DNA of 64,000 bases from Paenibacillus sp. MMS18-CY102 (GCF_009789195.1 NZ_WSTC01000018.1:54285-118284), one strand, 5' to 3'; shown: positions 50,390 to 59,591, counted from the first letter of the stretch. The notes: generated by a model not told the origin, from the sequence alone. Numbers and translations are program-made.

Positions 50390-50968
50390 TCAAGGATTCA
50401 CAGCAATAATGCCATACTTCTGGGGCGTCTCCGCCGTTCCGCCAAACCACATTTGGCCTGCACCCGCCATGACGCCTTGTGCATTCACGAACAAGCCCTT
50501 CTTGTCCTGCGTGCGCAAAGCTTCCTTCACCTGCCCGGTTACGATGGTATCGTACTGCGCGATGAACTGCCTGGCATCTTTCATTTGCACCGATTGCCCT
50601 TCAGCGAAGTTGACGCGGAGCGGATACAGCGCCAAGCTGGCGACCTTGGCGCGGTCATCTGCTGCAACTGCCAATTGGACTTGCCCGAACATGGCGTCGA
50701 ATGCAGCCGCATCTGTAATGCCGGCAACTTCATAAGGATTGCTCGTCGTTTCCTCTGCCGAGGCAATGGATACTTCCGCCGATTGGTCCCCACTTGGGGT
50801 GGCTGCTGTGCTGGAAGCACTTGTTTCTTTCGAATAATCGGGCTTGCTTGTAGCGCCTGTCTTATCTGCTGTAGAGCTATTGCCGCAGCCAGCGATAAGC
50901 GCTAAACAGAGTGCAAGCAAGATGGCTGCTCCGACGGCTTGTTTGTGTGGTGCGCGATATATGTTCAT
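50390..50968 (-). CDS. Lipoprotein of unknown function
   Basis: A 192-residue lipoprotein. The leader is hydrophobic with lipobox IAGC (about residue 28), followed by a Ser/Thr/Ala-rich linker of about 50 residues and a folded C-terminal domain. Its strands SLALYPLRVNF, FIAQYDTIVTGQVKEAL, GLFVNAQGVMAGAGQMWFGG and YGIIAVNP recall a small periplasmic domain family with an NTF2-like look, found also in enterobacteria. Function unknown. ATG 50968 is preferred over the GTG at 50977 for spacing from AAAGGG. Confidence 0.7.
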   Translation of the reverse strand: MNIYRAPHKQAVGAAILLALCLALIAGCGNSSTADKTGATSKPDYSKETSASSTAATPSGDQSAEVSIASAEETTSNPYEVAGITDAAAFDAMFGQVQLAVAADDRAKVASLALYPLRVNFAEGQSVQMKDARQFIAQYDTIVTGQVKEALRTQDKKGLFVNAQGVMAGAGQMWFGGTAETPQKYGIIAVNP

Positions 50969-51163
50969 AAGGGCCACCCTTTCCTATAAGTTGTTGCTAA
51001 TACGGATTAGACGGATGTGAAGCAATAGAATGTTGCATGCCTAAGTTGGTTTATGAGTGGTTCTATAAGTAAGGATATCCAAATTTTTTTCATAAAAATC
51101 CCACGTGAGGGCAACCTATGCCAAGGTTATGATATGCACAATAGAAGTGGGGGAGCGGTTGGC

Positions 51164-52669
51164 GTGAAAGAGCTGAGTCCAATAGAGGAAGTTTCCCCAA
51201 CAGTGAAGCCGTCTTCATCAGTGGCTGCTAATATTCAGTTTATTCAGCAGTTGCTAGCGTCCCCGGAAGATTTGGTTATTCGAAACGCCGCCACCGCCGG
51301 AGGAACAACATCCATTGCCATTGTATGTATCGAAGGCCTAGCGGATAAGCAATTCGTCCAGCGGCTTGTTCAAATGACAATGGAGGAGAGCTTAGCAGGC
51401 CCTTCTGCCTGGATTGGCGAGCGGCTTATGCTTCAGGAGATTAAACGATCAAGCGATTGGAATGACAGTATCCTGTCGTTGCTGACCGGGGACACGCTGT
51501 TATTTGTCGAAGGCAGCCCGGAAATTACGATTGTCGGGAGCAAAGGATGGAAAAGCCGTTCTGTCGAGGAACCGCAGACAGAGGCGCTTATTCGCGGGCC
51601 GCGCGACGGATTTACGGAGGATATTCGCACGAACACGGCATTGGTCCGCCGCCGCATTCGTGACCCGAAGTTGCGCTTAGAATCGTATCGTATCGGGCGC
51701 AGAGCGCAAAAGGAGGTCATCCTTGCGTATATTGACGGAGTCGTTAATCCCATGCTCATTCAAGAGGTTCGGCGCCGGGTCGAATCGATTGATATGGATG
51801 ACCCAGAAGGCTCTGGCTTCATCGAGCAATGGATTACGGACAATACATTGACGCCTTATCCGCAAATATTGAACACGGAACGTCCGGACAAGGTAGCTGG
51901 GGCGATCATGCAAGGGCGGGTAGGCATACTGGTGGACGGTACGCCGTTCCAATTGATCCTTCCCATTACGCTTACCTCATTCATTCAATCGCCGGAAGAT
52001 TATTATCAGAACTGGATATTGTCCAGCGTGCTGCGAATATTGCGCGTGCTTGCCGTGTTCGCAGCGTTATTTTTGCCGGGCATCTACATCGCGCTGCTGG
52101 AATATCATCATGGCTTGCTTCCCTCGAAGCTTGCTTTTTCAGTAGCGGGATCGCGCGAAGGCGTGCCCTTTCCTGCGGTCGTAGAGACTTTCCTGATGGA
52201 GGGCACGCTGGAGCTGTTGCGGGAAGCTGGGATTCGCCTGCCCAAATCGATTGGCCAGACGATCGGGGTGGTCGGCGGGCTCGTCATCGGCGAAGCAGCA
52301 GTATCGGCGGGCATCGTTAGCCCGGTGATGGTCGTGGTCGTTGCCGTGACGGCGATCGCTTCGTTTGCTAGCCCATCATATGGGTTTGCGATTTCAATTC
52401 GGCTGCTGCGGTTCGGCATTATGCTGGCGGGAAGCATATTCGGCTTGTATGGCATTGTCCTTGCGCTCATTATTAACTGCATTCACATCGTGAATTTGAA
52501 AAGTTTTGGCGTACCGTATACGGCGCCGCTTGCTCCCCTTCGGATGGACGATTGGAGCGACTTCATTCTGAGAATGCCGGTTAAGGCGATGCAACGCCGG
52601 CCGGATATTATGGAGACCATGAATAAGGGCCGCCAGAACCAACAAGAGAAAGAGGGGCGCAATGGATGA
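51164..52669 (+). CDS. Spore germinant receptor subunit A (GerA/GerKA family)
   Basis: A 501-residue membrane protein of the GerAA family. The cytoplasmic N-terminal half holds NIQFIQQLLASPEDLVIRNA, IRGPRDGFTEDIRTNTALVR and RVGILVDGTPFQLILP; about five membrane helices follow, and IGQTIGVVGGLVIGEAAVSA is diagnostic. It forms the germinant receptor in the inner spore membrane with subunits B and C; recent work shows A subunits act as ion channels. The GTG at 51164 with GGGGGAG is chosen; ATG 51134 is an alternative. Its stop overlaps the next start (ATGA). Confidence 0.9.
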   Translation: MKELSPIEEVSPTVKPSSSVAANIQFIQQLLASPEDLVIRNAATAGGTTSIAIVCIEGLADKQFVQRLVQMTMEESLAGPSAWIGERLMLQEIKRSSDWNDSILSLLTGDTLLFVEGSPEITIVGSKGWKSRSVEEPQTEALIRGPRDGFTEDIRTNTALVRRRIRDPKLRLESYRIGRRAQKEVILAYIDGVVNPMLIQEVRRRVESIDMDDPEGSGFIEQWITDNTLTPYPQILNTERPDKVAGAIMQGRVGILVDGTPFQLILPITLTSFIQSPEDYYQNWILSSVLRILRVLAVFAALFLPGIYIALLEYHHGLLPSKLAFSVAGSREGVPFPAVVETFLMEGTLELLREAGIRLPKSIGQTIGVVGGLVIGEAAVSAGIVSPVMVVVVAVTAIASFASPSYGFAISIRLLRFGIMLAGSIFGLYGIVLALIINCIHIVNLKSFGVPYTAPLAPLRMDDWSDFILRMPVKAMQRRPDIMETMNKGRQNQQEKEGRNG

Positions 52670-53787
52670 GGGAAACATCATTTGGGGAGCGTCCCTTGAC
52701 GCCCTTGGAGATGAGCATGACGATTGCGTCTATGCTGATCGGCGTAGGCATTCTATCACTGCCGCGAGCGCTTGCGAAGGAAACAGTCGCATTCGATGGC
52801 TGGATATCCATCGTGCTTGCCGGCGGCGTTGCCATGCTGCTTGGCATGCTTGTCACCAAGACGGCGGTGCGTACAGGCGGACAGCCGTTTTTGGAATATG
52901 CCAGCTCCTTGATCAGCCGTCCGTTAGCTTGCGTGCTTGCTGTGCTGCAGGGCCTTTATTTTATGGGGTTTTGCGCGTACGAGACGAGAGCGATTGCAGA
53001 TATATCCAAACAGTATTTATTTAATCGTACACCGGTGGAGTATGTGTCGCTCGCGTTTATTTTAGTTATCGTGTATGCCGCATCAGGCAGCCGGTCGGGC
53101 ATTTTGCGGTTGAATGTGCTCTTCTTGCCTGCAGTGCTGTTGGTGGTGGGCATCGTTGTTCTTTTTGGTTACAGGTGGTTTGAGGTCGAAAATTTGCAGC
53201 CGCTAGTCGTAACTAGCTTTTCTGGAATCTTGAAGGGCGCTAAAGAGGTCATCTTCTCGTTGCTGGGCTTCGAAATCATCTTGTACTATATCGCGTTTAT
53301 GGATAAGCCAGAGAAAGCGGGCAAGGCAGTTATGGCGGGAATAACAGTGCCGGTTGTGGTTTATCTTGTGATTTATCAGCTGGCAATCGGCATCTTTTCT
53401 AATATTGGCACAGTTAATATCGTGTACCCAACCATCGAATTAGCCAAAGAAATTAATTTCCCCGGCAATTTTTTCGAGCGATTCGAATCATTATTTTTTG
53501 TGATATGGATCATGACGGTATTCAATACGGCTGCGATGGGATTTGATTTGGCGACAGAGTGCCTAAGCTTTCTATTCAAGCGGTTGACGAAACGAGTCCG
53601 CATTGTTATCCTCGCGCCGATTATTTATCTGGTCTGTATGTTTCCGCAAAATATGTCGGAGTTTTCAATGCTCGGAACGTTGATCAGTTATTTCGCGGTA
53701 AGCTTCGGCATTACAATTCCGATTCTCTTGCTTTTATTGGGCAGGGGCAAAAAAGGGGCTGCAAAGCATGGCAACGGCAGCGCTTAG
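52666..53787 (+). CDS. Spore germinant receptor subunit B (GerAB family)
   Basis: A 373-residue, 10-helix protein of the APC-superfamily spore germination group. It starts GERPLTPLEMSMTIASMLIG with GVGILSLPRALAKE, has FMGFCAYETRAIADI in the centre and IAFMDKPEKAGKAVMAGI near residue 215. B subunits bind the germinant amino acid or sugar. It overlaps subunit A by four bases and subunit C by 20, so the operon is tightly coupled. Confidence 0.9.
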   Translation: MRETSFGERPLTPLEMSMTIASMLIGVGILSLPRALAKETVAFDGWISIVLAGGVAMLLGMLVTKTAVRTGGQPFLEYASSLISRPLACVLAVLQGLYFMGFCAYETRAIADISKQYLFNRTPVEYVSLAFILVIVYAASGSRSGILRLNVLFLPAVLLVVGIVVLFGYRWFEVENLQPLVVTSFSGILKGAKEVIFSLLGFEIILYYIAFMDKPEKAGKAVMAGITVPVVVYLVIYQLAIGIFSNIGTVNIVYPTIELAKEINFPGNFFERFESLFFVIWIMTVFNTAAMGFDLATECLSFLFKRLTKRVRIVILAPIIYLVCMFPQNMSEFSMLGTLISYFAVSFGITIPILLLLLGRGKKGAAKHGNGSA

Positions 53788-55036
53788 ACGGCTGGCCTTT
53801 CTAATAGCAGGGTTGCTGAGCTTGCTGTGCCTGGCCGGCTGCTGGGATCGGGTTGAGATTGACCAGCGAGGCTTTGTTGTGGCGGTTGGCATTGATTCGC
53901 CGATGAAAGATCAGCAATCTGGTGATGGGATGGATCATGAGACGGAGGAGCAAGTCGAAGAGCCGACGAAGGAGAAAGCGGGGCAACTAACCAAACGTCC
54001 GCTCTATAGCGTCACTTACCAGATCGTAACGCCAAGCGGCATGAGAGGGACCCAGAATGGCGAGCAAATAAGCGGAAAAGCTTACTATCACATGGTCGTC
54101 CAGGGAAGCAGCATGGCGGCGATGGTTGCCAAGCTGGCCCAGCGTACGAGCCGTCCCCCTTTTTTCGAGCATCTTAAGGTTATTATTTTGTCTGAGGAAG
54201 TGGCGCGGCAGGGGGACCAATTCGCCAATGCCATCGATTTCTTCCTGCGGGAGAGCGAGATGCGCCGCTCCACACGAATCATGGTTACGCGCAGCAAGGC
54301 TGCCCAGATCTTGAATACCCATCCGCCGGAGGATAAGCTGCCAGCAACTTACCTAGAGCTGGTCTCCAGCAACACGAAGGAAAGCTCGCGCATTTTGCCC
54401 GAATCCCGTATCGGGGATGTGCATGAATTTTTGTTGAAACACGAAAGCTTCGTCATTCAAAATGTGAAAGATGGCAATCGGACGTTTTCAACGGTATCCG
54501 ATGCCGCGGTGTTTAGCGGGCAGTCGAAGCAGTTGGTTGGATTTCTAGATGGGGAAGAGACAGCAGGGTTGAATTTCTTGCGAGGAGATATCAAAGGCGG
54601 CCAAATCGAGTTTCAGAATGGCAATGAGCTGGGGGTATTCGCGATTGAACGGATGAAACGGCACCTGCGTGCCTCGTTTGGTTCTAATGGGCTGCCTACG
54701 TTCAAGATAAACGTCCAGGTGGAAGGGACGTTAAATGAAACATCTTACACGCAGGACACATTGGCAGCAAGTACAATGCACAGCATGCAGGAAGCAACCG
54801 CTAAGGAAATCAAACGGCTTACCGAGAAGACAATTAGCAAACTGCAGCAGCAATATCACTGTGATGTGATTGGCCTAGGCTCTTATCTGCACAGAAAACA
54901 CTACAGGAAGTGGCAAAAGCTTGCGCCACAGTGGGAGCAGGGCGAGCAGTTGTTTTCTAGCAGCCCGATTCAGGTTGAAGTGAAGACCGTCATCCGGCGG
55001 AGCGGCAATATTGATCGAACGGAGGGAGCGGAATGA
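53768..55036 (+). CDS. Spore germinant receptor subunit C (GerAC lipoprotein)
   Basis: A 422-residue lipoprotein with lipobox LAGC and the family CWDRVEIDQRGFVVAVGID immediately after it. FEHLKVIILSEEVARQG, EMRRSTRIMVTRSKA and the C-terminal DVIGLGSYLHRKHYRKW fit the three-domain GerAC fold. It sits on the outer face of the inner spore membrane. A hydrophilic Glu/Lys-rich insertion (about 40-78) in the first domain is longer than usual. It overlaps the fourth small gene by four bases. Confidence 0.88.
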   Translation: MATAALRRLAFLIAGLLSLLCLAGCWDRVEIDQRGFVVAVGIDSPMKDQQSGDGMDHETEEQVEEPTKEKAGQLTKRPLYSVTYQIVTPSGMRGTQNGEQISGKAYYHMVVQGSSMAAMVAKLAQRTSRPPFFEHLKVIILSEEVARQGDQFANAIDFFLRESEMRRSTRIMVTRSKAAQILNTHPPEDKLPATYLELVSSNTKESSRILPESRIGDVHEFLLKHESFVIQNVKDGNRTFSTVSDAAVFSGQSKQLVGFLDGEETAGLNFLRGDIKGGQIEFQNGNELGVFAIERMKRHLRASFGSNGLPTFKINVQVEGTLNETSYTQDTLAASTMHSMQEATAKEIKRLTEKTISKLQQQYHCDVIGLGSYLHRKHYRKWQKLAPQWEQGEQLFSSSPIQVEVKTVIRRSGNIDRTEGAE

Positions 55037-55236
55037 TGGAGCACTTGTTAGGGCGGCTGCCTTCGGGGAGGATTATGGCGAGCGCCATGTTATGCGTGAT
55101 CATTCCGACGCTGTTTTACTGGGCGGGCATAAGGTTCCGCCAGTATGAGCCAACATGGAAAAGCCAGCAGGCAACGAATAATCCTAGCGCCCAGCAAAAG
55201 CCGGCGGAGGGAGCGCCTCCGCCGGCCGATTCGTAA
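55033..55236 (+). CDS. Small fourth gene of the ger operon, single-helix protein
   Basis: A 67-residue protein with one membrane helix (about 15-32: SAMLCVIIPTLFYWAGI), a short basic N terminus and a Pro/Ala/Gln-rich tail of 30 residues ending PPPADS. The ATG overlaps the gerC stop, so it is translated with the receptor. Some receptors (for example gerU and gerVB of Bacillus megaterium) have small D subunits that modulate germination; those usually have two helices, so this one may be a different accessory. I do not recognise a family. Confidence 0.7.
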   Translation: MMEHLLGRLPSGRIMASAMLCVIIPTLFYWAGIRFRQYEPTWKSQQATNNPSAQQKPAEGAPPPADS

Positions 55237-55248
55237 TGCCGCTATTCG

Positions 55249-55902
55249 TTATTCACCTTCGCGAACCGGCTTCACGATGCCATCCGCGAATTTCACTGCA
55301 ATATGAAGCACGTTGATTTTGCTCCCGTCCTTGGCGCTGGATTCATAGAGGGTGAGGATGCCGACAGGGCTGCTCGCTTCCTTGATGGTGACGTTGAACG
55401 AGAATTTCCCCCACTCTGGCGCGCCCATGTCCGCCATGACATGCCCCTCAGCAAGCACATTGTGCCCGTCCTCGAAGGAATAGCTAAAGGCGGCTTCGAA
55501 GACGCGCGCTTCGCCTTTCACGGTGAAGGTTTTGCCCACGGTACTGTTCTCGGCAGGTGCAAACACGCGAAAGGCTTTATTCTCCGCGACAATGGTGGGT
55601 TTACCCGGTGCGGGCTTCGCCGGTTTCGTTGGTGCTGCCGGCTTGGTTGCCGGTTTCCCGGTTCCCGTTGTAGGGGATGGTGAGCCGCCATTATTCGCGT
55701 TGCTAGTGGCAGGGCCGTTGGCTGTTTTTGCAGGTGCCTGGCCGGTTGGCTGCGTTGGCAGTGGAGCAGGCGGCTCCGAGGGGCTTAGGCTTTCTTTATC
55801 GGCACAGCCTGCTAGCAGCCCGAGCATGAGCATTAGCGCCAGAAAGGCGATTCCCCATGTACGCTTGGTATGCCTCTGCAATCGTTCCATCTTTCGTGCC
55901 AT
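55249..55902 (-). CDS. Gmad2-domain lipoprotein (sporulation/germination associated)
   Basis: A 217-residue lipoprotein: lipobox LAGC at about residue 33, a Pro/Thr/Lys-rich linker (about 35-105) and a C-terminal immunoglobulin-like Gmad2 domain with FRVFAPAENSTVGKTFTVKG, FEDGHNVLAEGHVMADMGAP and GILTLYESSAKDGSKI. Gmad2 domains occur in spore germination proteins (GerM) and similar exported proteins. It is convergent with the ger operon, only 12 bases apart, which supports a germination-related role. The ATG follows GGAGG. Confidence 0.82.
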   Translation of the reverse strand: MARKMERLQRHTKRTWGIAFLALMLMLGLLAGCADKESLSPSEPPAPLPTQPTGQAPAKTANGPATSNANNGGSPSPTTGTGKPATKPAAPTKPAKPAPGKPTIVAENKAFRVFAPAENSTVGKTFTVKGEARVFEAAFSYSFEDGHNVLAEGHVMADMGAPEWGKFSFNVTIKEASSPVGILTLYESSAKDGSKINVLHIAVKFADGIVKPVREGE

Positions 55903-56060
55903 TCCATCAACCTCCGATGTTAGACGGGCTATTTATTGCTGGCCGGCCGGCTTGGACTTGAAGCATTGCTGCTTTATATTCGACGCCGCGAGCCTGTCCG
56001 TTGTTGCGCTTAACCATAAATACGGGCTAAAGCCGCCATTTATGCTCATCTGCTATTTCA

Positions 56061-56630
56061 TTATGCGCTAGGCAGCGGCTTCACCATATGCCGGTAGGCA
56101 TGCCCATTAATCGGAACGTCCTTGTCCTGCACATAACCAAGCGAGTGGTAGAGCCTATGCGCCCGATCGTTCCCATACTCGACGTTGAGCGCGATTCGCT
56201 TATAGCCATGGGCAGCCCCTGCGTCCTCTGCAGATTGCAGCAGCGCCTTCGCGATGCCAAGCCCACGGTAGGCGGCAAATACGGCAACGGAGTCGATATA
56301 ATACTCATCCTCGTCGGCTTCCTTGTCGATGGCAGGCATAACGCCGCCCTTTACGCGCCTCAGCCTTTCCCGAATCGGCGCATCGAGCGCCGCGGCGTCG
56401 CCGCCGTAGTAACAGAGAATCATGCCTGCCACTGCTTCTTCATGCACCGCTACGAGCACCTGGCTTGAACTAAACCGGTTGCCAGCTTGGAGAAAAAGCT
56501 CCTTTAGCGCTTTTACCGCCCCTTCTTTAGTTCCCTCCCCCGTTAATTGAAATGCAATATCATCAATCGCTTCGTAAATTAATTGGGCAACCGCCTCCGC
56601 ATCTCCTGCTTCTGCTGCGCGAATATACAT
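56061..56630 (-). CDS. GNAT-family N-acetyltransferase
   Basis: A 189-residue acetyltransferase. The acetyl-CoA motif is VFAAYRGLGIAKALLQSAED (Q/RxxGxG/A form) near residue 122; strand 4 with YYIDSVAV precedes it, and IALNVEYGNDRAHRLYHSLG follows. Substrate unknown; the family covers small molecules and proteins. The ATG follows GAAGGAGTG. Between it and the Gmad2 gene is a 158-base spacer without recognisable features. Confidence 0.85.
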   Translation of the reverse strand: MYIRAAEAGDAEAVAQLIYEAIDDIAFQLTGEGTKEGAVKALKELFLQAGNRFSSSQVLVAVHEEAVAGMILCYYGGDAAALDAPIRERLRRVKGGVMPAIDKEADEDEYYIDSVAVFAAYRGLGIAKALLQSAEDAGAAHGYKRIALNVEYGNDRAHRLYHSLGYVQDKDVPINGHAYRHMVKPLPSA

Positions 56631-56757
56631 GATGCTTCACTCCTTCGTGATGTCCAATCCCTGCGAACAGAGGCTGTCCCTATTATGGTCTACATTATCC
56701 ATATGATACAGGCGCCGGGGCGTAACGGCACCTTGGCCAGCGGGCTTGAAAAAATAG

Positions 56758-56797
56758 GCTATTCATTTTTGAATACTATATTGCAATGATGAATAGC
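56758..56797. promoter_or_regulatory. Candidate PadR operator
   Basis: GCTATTCAT (56758-56766) and its complement ATGAATAGC (56789-56797) flank GAATACTATATTGC about 75-115 bases before the padR start. Further GAATAG half-sites lie downstream at about 56834 and 56855. Confidence 0.45.
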
Positions 56798-56872
56798 TGG
56801 TTGTATACTGATTCCAGATCATCTATTATTTATTGAAGAATAGTACCCCATGTTGAATAGGTGGTGATGCCA

Positions 56873-57187
56873 ATGAACGTGCAATTTAAAAAAGGCGTGC
56901 TTGACCTGTGCGTCATGGTGCTGGCCGCTAAGGAAGATCGCTATGGCTATGAGCTGGCCGTCACGATTTCGGGCAAGTTCGATATCGCGGTAGGCAGTGT
57001 ATACCCGATATTGAACCGGTTGACGCAAGAGGGCTACTTTACGACCTACTTGCGTGAATCGCCAGGAGGCCCCCCGCGCAAGTATTATCGGCTGACGGAG
57101 GAAGGCAGGGCAAAGCTTGCTGCATTGACCGATGAGTGGCACATGTTTACGAAGGCAGTTAACGAATGGATTGGGGAGGGGCTATAA
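56873..57187 (+). CDS. PadR-family transcriptional regulator
   Basis: A 104-residue PadR regulator of the short (s2) class: VQFKKGVLDLCVMVLAAKED, the winged helix YGYELAVTISGKF with VYPILNRLTQEGYF, and the wing RESPGGPPRKYYRLTEEG. ATG 56873 is eight bases after AGGTGG; upstream in-frame starts overlap that RBS. It is the first gene of the PadR-DUF1700-DUF4097 operon often seen in Bacillota, and probably represses it. Confidence 0.9.
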   Translation: MNVQFKKGVLDLCVMVLAAKEDRYGYELAVTISGKFDIAVGSVYPILNRLTQEGYFTTYLRESPGGPPRKYYRLTEEGRAKLAALTDEWHMFTKAVNEWIGEGL

Positions 57188-57188
57188 G

Positions 57189-57746
57189 ATGACGACAGGC
57201 ACGCAGTATTTAAAAATGCTGGAGCATGAGCTTAAGGATGTACCCGAGCCGCTGCGCCGCGAATGGTTAGCCGATTACACCGAGCATTTTCGCTTAGCGA
57301 TCGAGAATGGGCAGCCGGAGGCAGACATTTGCCTGGAGCTTGGCGATCCGCGGGATATCGCTAGGGAACTGAAGTTAAACATGGGCATGGAGAAGGCGGT
57401 TAAGAGCGGAAGCCTGATGCAGCTGTCCAGAGCCATGCTGATTGGCACAAGCCTGGGGGTATTCAATCTGTTGTTCGTGCTGGCTCCGTTTATCGCCGTA
57501 ATAGCAGTTATTATCTCGCTGTGGGCGGTCGTCGTTGCGCTCTTCGGCAGTGCGCTGCTTGCACTATGGGGCGGCTTCGTCCAAGACTCGCATAGCGGCA
57601 TGGCAGGCATCTCGCTTGCATTGATTACAACGGGCCTCGGCATTCTGTTTGGTGTGCTGACGAAAGCGCTAACCCGCTGGTTTGTCCGTGGCACGTCCCG
57701 TTATTTGCAAGCGAATCGAAGGCTGATACAGGAAAGCAGCCGTTAA
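57189..57746 (+). CDS. DUF1700/HAAS-domain membrane protein
   Basis: A 185-residue protein: the N-terminal helical HAAS-type domain (YLKMLEHELKDVPEPLRREW and YTEHFRLAIENGQPEADICL in part, with LGDPRDIAREL) and about four membrane helices. It accompanies PadR regulators and is thought to form a membrane-linked signalling module. The ATG starts one base after the padR stop (TAAGATG), with GAGGGG before it. Confidence 0.85.
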   Translation: MTTGTQYLKMLEHELKDVPEPLRREWLADYTEHFRLAIENGQPEADICLELGDPRDIARELKLNMGMEKAVKSGSLMQLSRAMLIGTSLGVFNLLFVLAPFIAVIAVIISLWAVVVALFGSALLALWGGFVQDSHSGMAGISLALITTGLGILFGVLTKALTRWFVRGTSRYLQANRRLIQESSR

Positions 57747-57780
57747 TAGTGATCCAAACGATACGGAAGGAGTGCAATAG

Positions 57781-58611
57781 ATGCGTAAATGGATAGGGAT
57801 CGGCATTATTTTAATCGCGATTGGAGCGGCTGGACTGCTGTCGCCATGGAGTGGCTGGCAGGACGATTGGTTCGGAACCGTTCAGGTGAACGAGAAAACT
57901 TCGATTAAGGCGGAAGGCATCGAGCGGTTGAAGGTGGACACAGATAGTGAGGATGTGCGTATTGTGCCCGGTGGCGAAGGGGAAATCGTTGTCCGGTTAG
58001 AGGGTAAGGCAAGCGCAAAGCAAGAGCAGCGCGAGAAGCTTGATGCTGTCGCAAAGGATGGGACATTGAGCGTGAGGGCGCTCCAGCAGCAAGCCATAGT
58101 GGGCTTTAACATCGTCCGTCTCAAAATGACCATTGAAGTTCCGCTCCGCACCTACGAATCGATAACCGTTGATACGGACTCTGGCGATGTCGAACTGGTG
58201 GGCTTAGCAGCAGATGCAGTATTGCTCAAAAGCGATTCCGGGGACTTTATGGCCAAACAGCTTAAAGCCAAGACGATTGAGGCAGATACAGACAGCGGCG
58301 ACCAAGTGTTTGAGGATTCGGAAGGCTCCCTTAAATCCGAATCAGATTCCGGTGATTTGCTCTGGAGTGCCAAAGAGCTGGCCTGGGGAGCGGACATTCG
58401 AACCGACAGCGGAGATGTTGCTTTCCAATTGGCACGCAAGCCGGTAAACGGGAGCGTATCTTACACCTCTGACTCCGGTGACGGCGTAATCGGGTGGGGC
58501 GCTGGAATCGTTGATAGCGGCGGCACGCTGAGCCAAACTTTTGGAACTGGCAGCCCTGCCGTGAAGGTGTTCACGGACTCCGGCGACTTCACCATGAACG
58601 AACAGCAATAA
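57781..58611 (+). CDS. DUF4097-type beta-helix membrane protein
   Basis: A 276-residue protein: one N-terminal membrane helix (about 5-25) and an extracytoplasmic parallel beta-helix with the repeated signature DTDSGD / DSGD: TVDTDSGDVELVG, LKSDSGDFMAK, DTDSGDQVFED, SESDSGDLLW, RTDSGDVAFQL, TSDSGDGVIG, FTDSGDFTM. Such domains occur at the end of PadR-DUF1700 operons and in LiaG-like envelope stress proteins. The ligand is unknown. The ATG follows AAGGAGTG. Confidence 0.85.
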   Translation: MRKWIGIGIILIAIGAAGLLSPWSGWQDDWFGTVQVNEKTSIKAEGIERLKVDTDSEDVRIVPGGEGEIVVRLEGKASAKQEQREKLDAVAKDGTLSVRALQQQAIVGFNIVRLKMTIEVPLRTYESITVDTDSGDVELVGLAADAVLLKSDSGDFMAKQLKAKTIEADTDSGDQVFEDSEGSLKSESDSGDLLWSAKELAWGADIRTDSGDVAFQLARKPVNGSVSYTSDSGDGVIGWGAGIVDSGGTLSQTFGTGSPAVKVFTDSGDFTMNEQQ

Positions 58612-58646
58612 GGAAAGGCACACCAACGGGGATAGCCCCGGCATTG

Positions 58647-58688
58647 GAAAAGAGGGGCTCGCGGGCGTTCCCGCCAGCTCCTCTTTTC
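58647..58688 (+). terminator. Intrinsic terminator of the padR operon
   Basis: AAAAGAGG with GGCTCGCGGG pairs with CCCGC-CA-GCTCCTCTTTT, then TCTT. Confidence 0.8.
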
Positions 58689-58714
58689 TTCGCGTCTAGC
58701 GCGGTGAAGCCGGA

Positions 58715-59537
58715 CTAAGACTGAATGATGCCAATGACGTGGTCGAAATTGTTGCGCAATAAATCTGTTTCATGGATCATCAAATAAAGCCTGCCCCCGT
58801 CTCCCCACATCATGTTCGCGTTCACCATCTCCGAATCGATCTGCAACAGAAGCTGCCAACCCACTGTACCATCAGACTCCAAACATCGCACTCATCGCGC
58901 TCGCTCTTCGTTCAAGATCCCCTTGCAATTGGTCTGGATATCCGCCAATCCGATGATAAGGCTGTTCGGATGGATCGCAACTAGCGTTCAACTGCGTTAA
59001 TAAACCCTGATAGTTAACGAGTTCTGTCGGCTGGGCATAATCGAATCCTAAACGGACGGCGAACGAGGATTCTGCAGGCGGGAGAGTAAGTTCAGTGAGA
59101 TACGTGGTGCTGCTCGTTGGATAGCCGGCTTTTGCTGCCAATGGAGGCTCTCTTCTAACGAGGCTATCTGTCCCAGTGAAGTGAAATGCTCTGGCATGCG
59201 AATGAAGATGCTGTTCCTCGCTCAACAATGTGGCCGGATTGATGAAAAAAGACAATATACCCTCTTGGGGCAGCGGGCTGTCGATGTTATATGCAGCTAA
59301 CTCCAGTAAATTCAATTGAAATAAGAAGGAGAACGCCTCGTCACCATCAACTGGCCATTGGAAACTCGCCGGAAGATCGGGATTCCCTCCGAATTTGGTG
59401 CATCCCAGTGCCAGTTCTTGTTCTTGGGCAGGGTGTAGTGCCATTCGAACGGAGGGTTTGATGGCTTGCATGATTTCATGGGAATATTCGGATAGCCCTA
59501 ATCTGCTGATTATGCTGTGAATTTGGCCGTAATTCAT
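58715..59537 (-). pseudogene. DUF1963 (YwqG-like) gene with a frameshift
   Basis: The first 221 codons encode a normal DUF1963 protein (KFGGNPDLPASFQWPVDGDE, FLFQLNLLELAAYN, YHRIGGYPDQLQGDLER). The frame then stops at 58872 just after SAMFGV. In the neighbouring frame the conserved remainder continues at once: SDGTVGWQLLLQIDSE, MMWGDGGRLYLMIHETDL, and FDHVIGIIQS before a stop at 58715. A single-base indel at about 58880 explains both. Function of the family is unknown. The gene was probably inactivated recently, unless the shift is a sequencing error. Confidence 0.8.
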
Positions 59538-59591
59538 GGATATTCCTCCAGCAGACAGAGTTAGGCGCCTAAGGCGTCATGAAACAAACTT

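Noticed and set aside
55200..55227. GC-rich hairpin GCCGGCGGAG/CTCCGCCGGC at the end of the small ger gene
   Set aside because: No T-run follows and it lies inside codons for Pro/Ala/Glu, so I do not call it a terminator.
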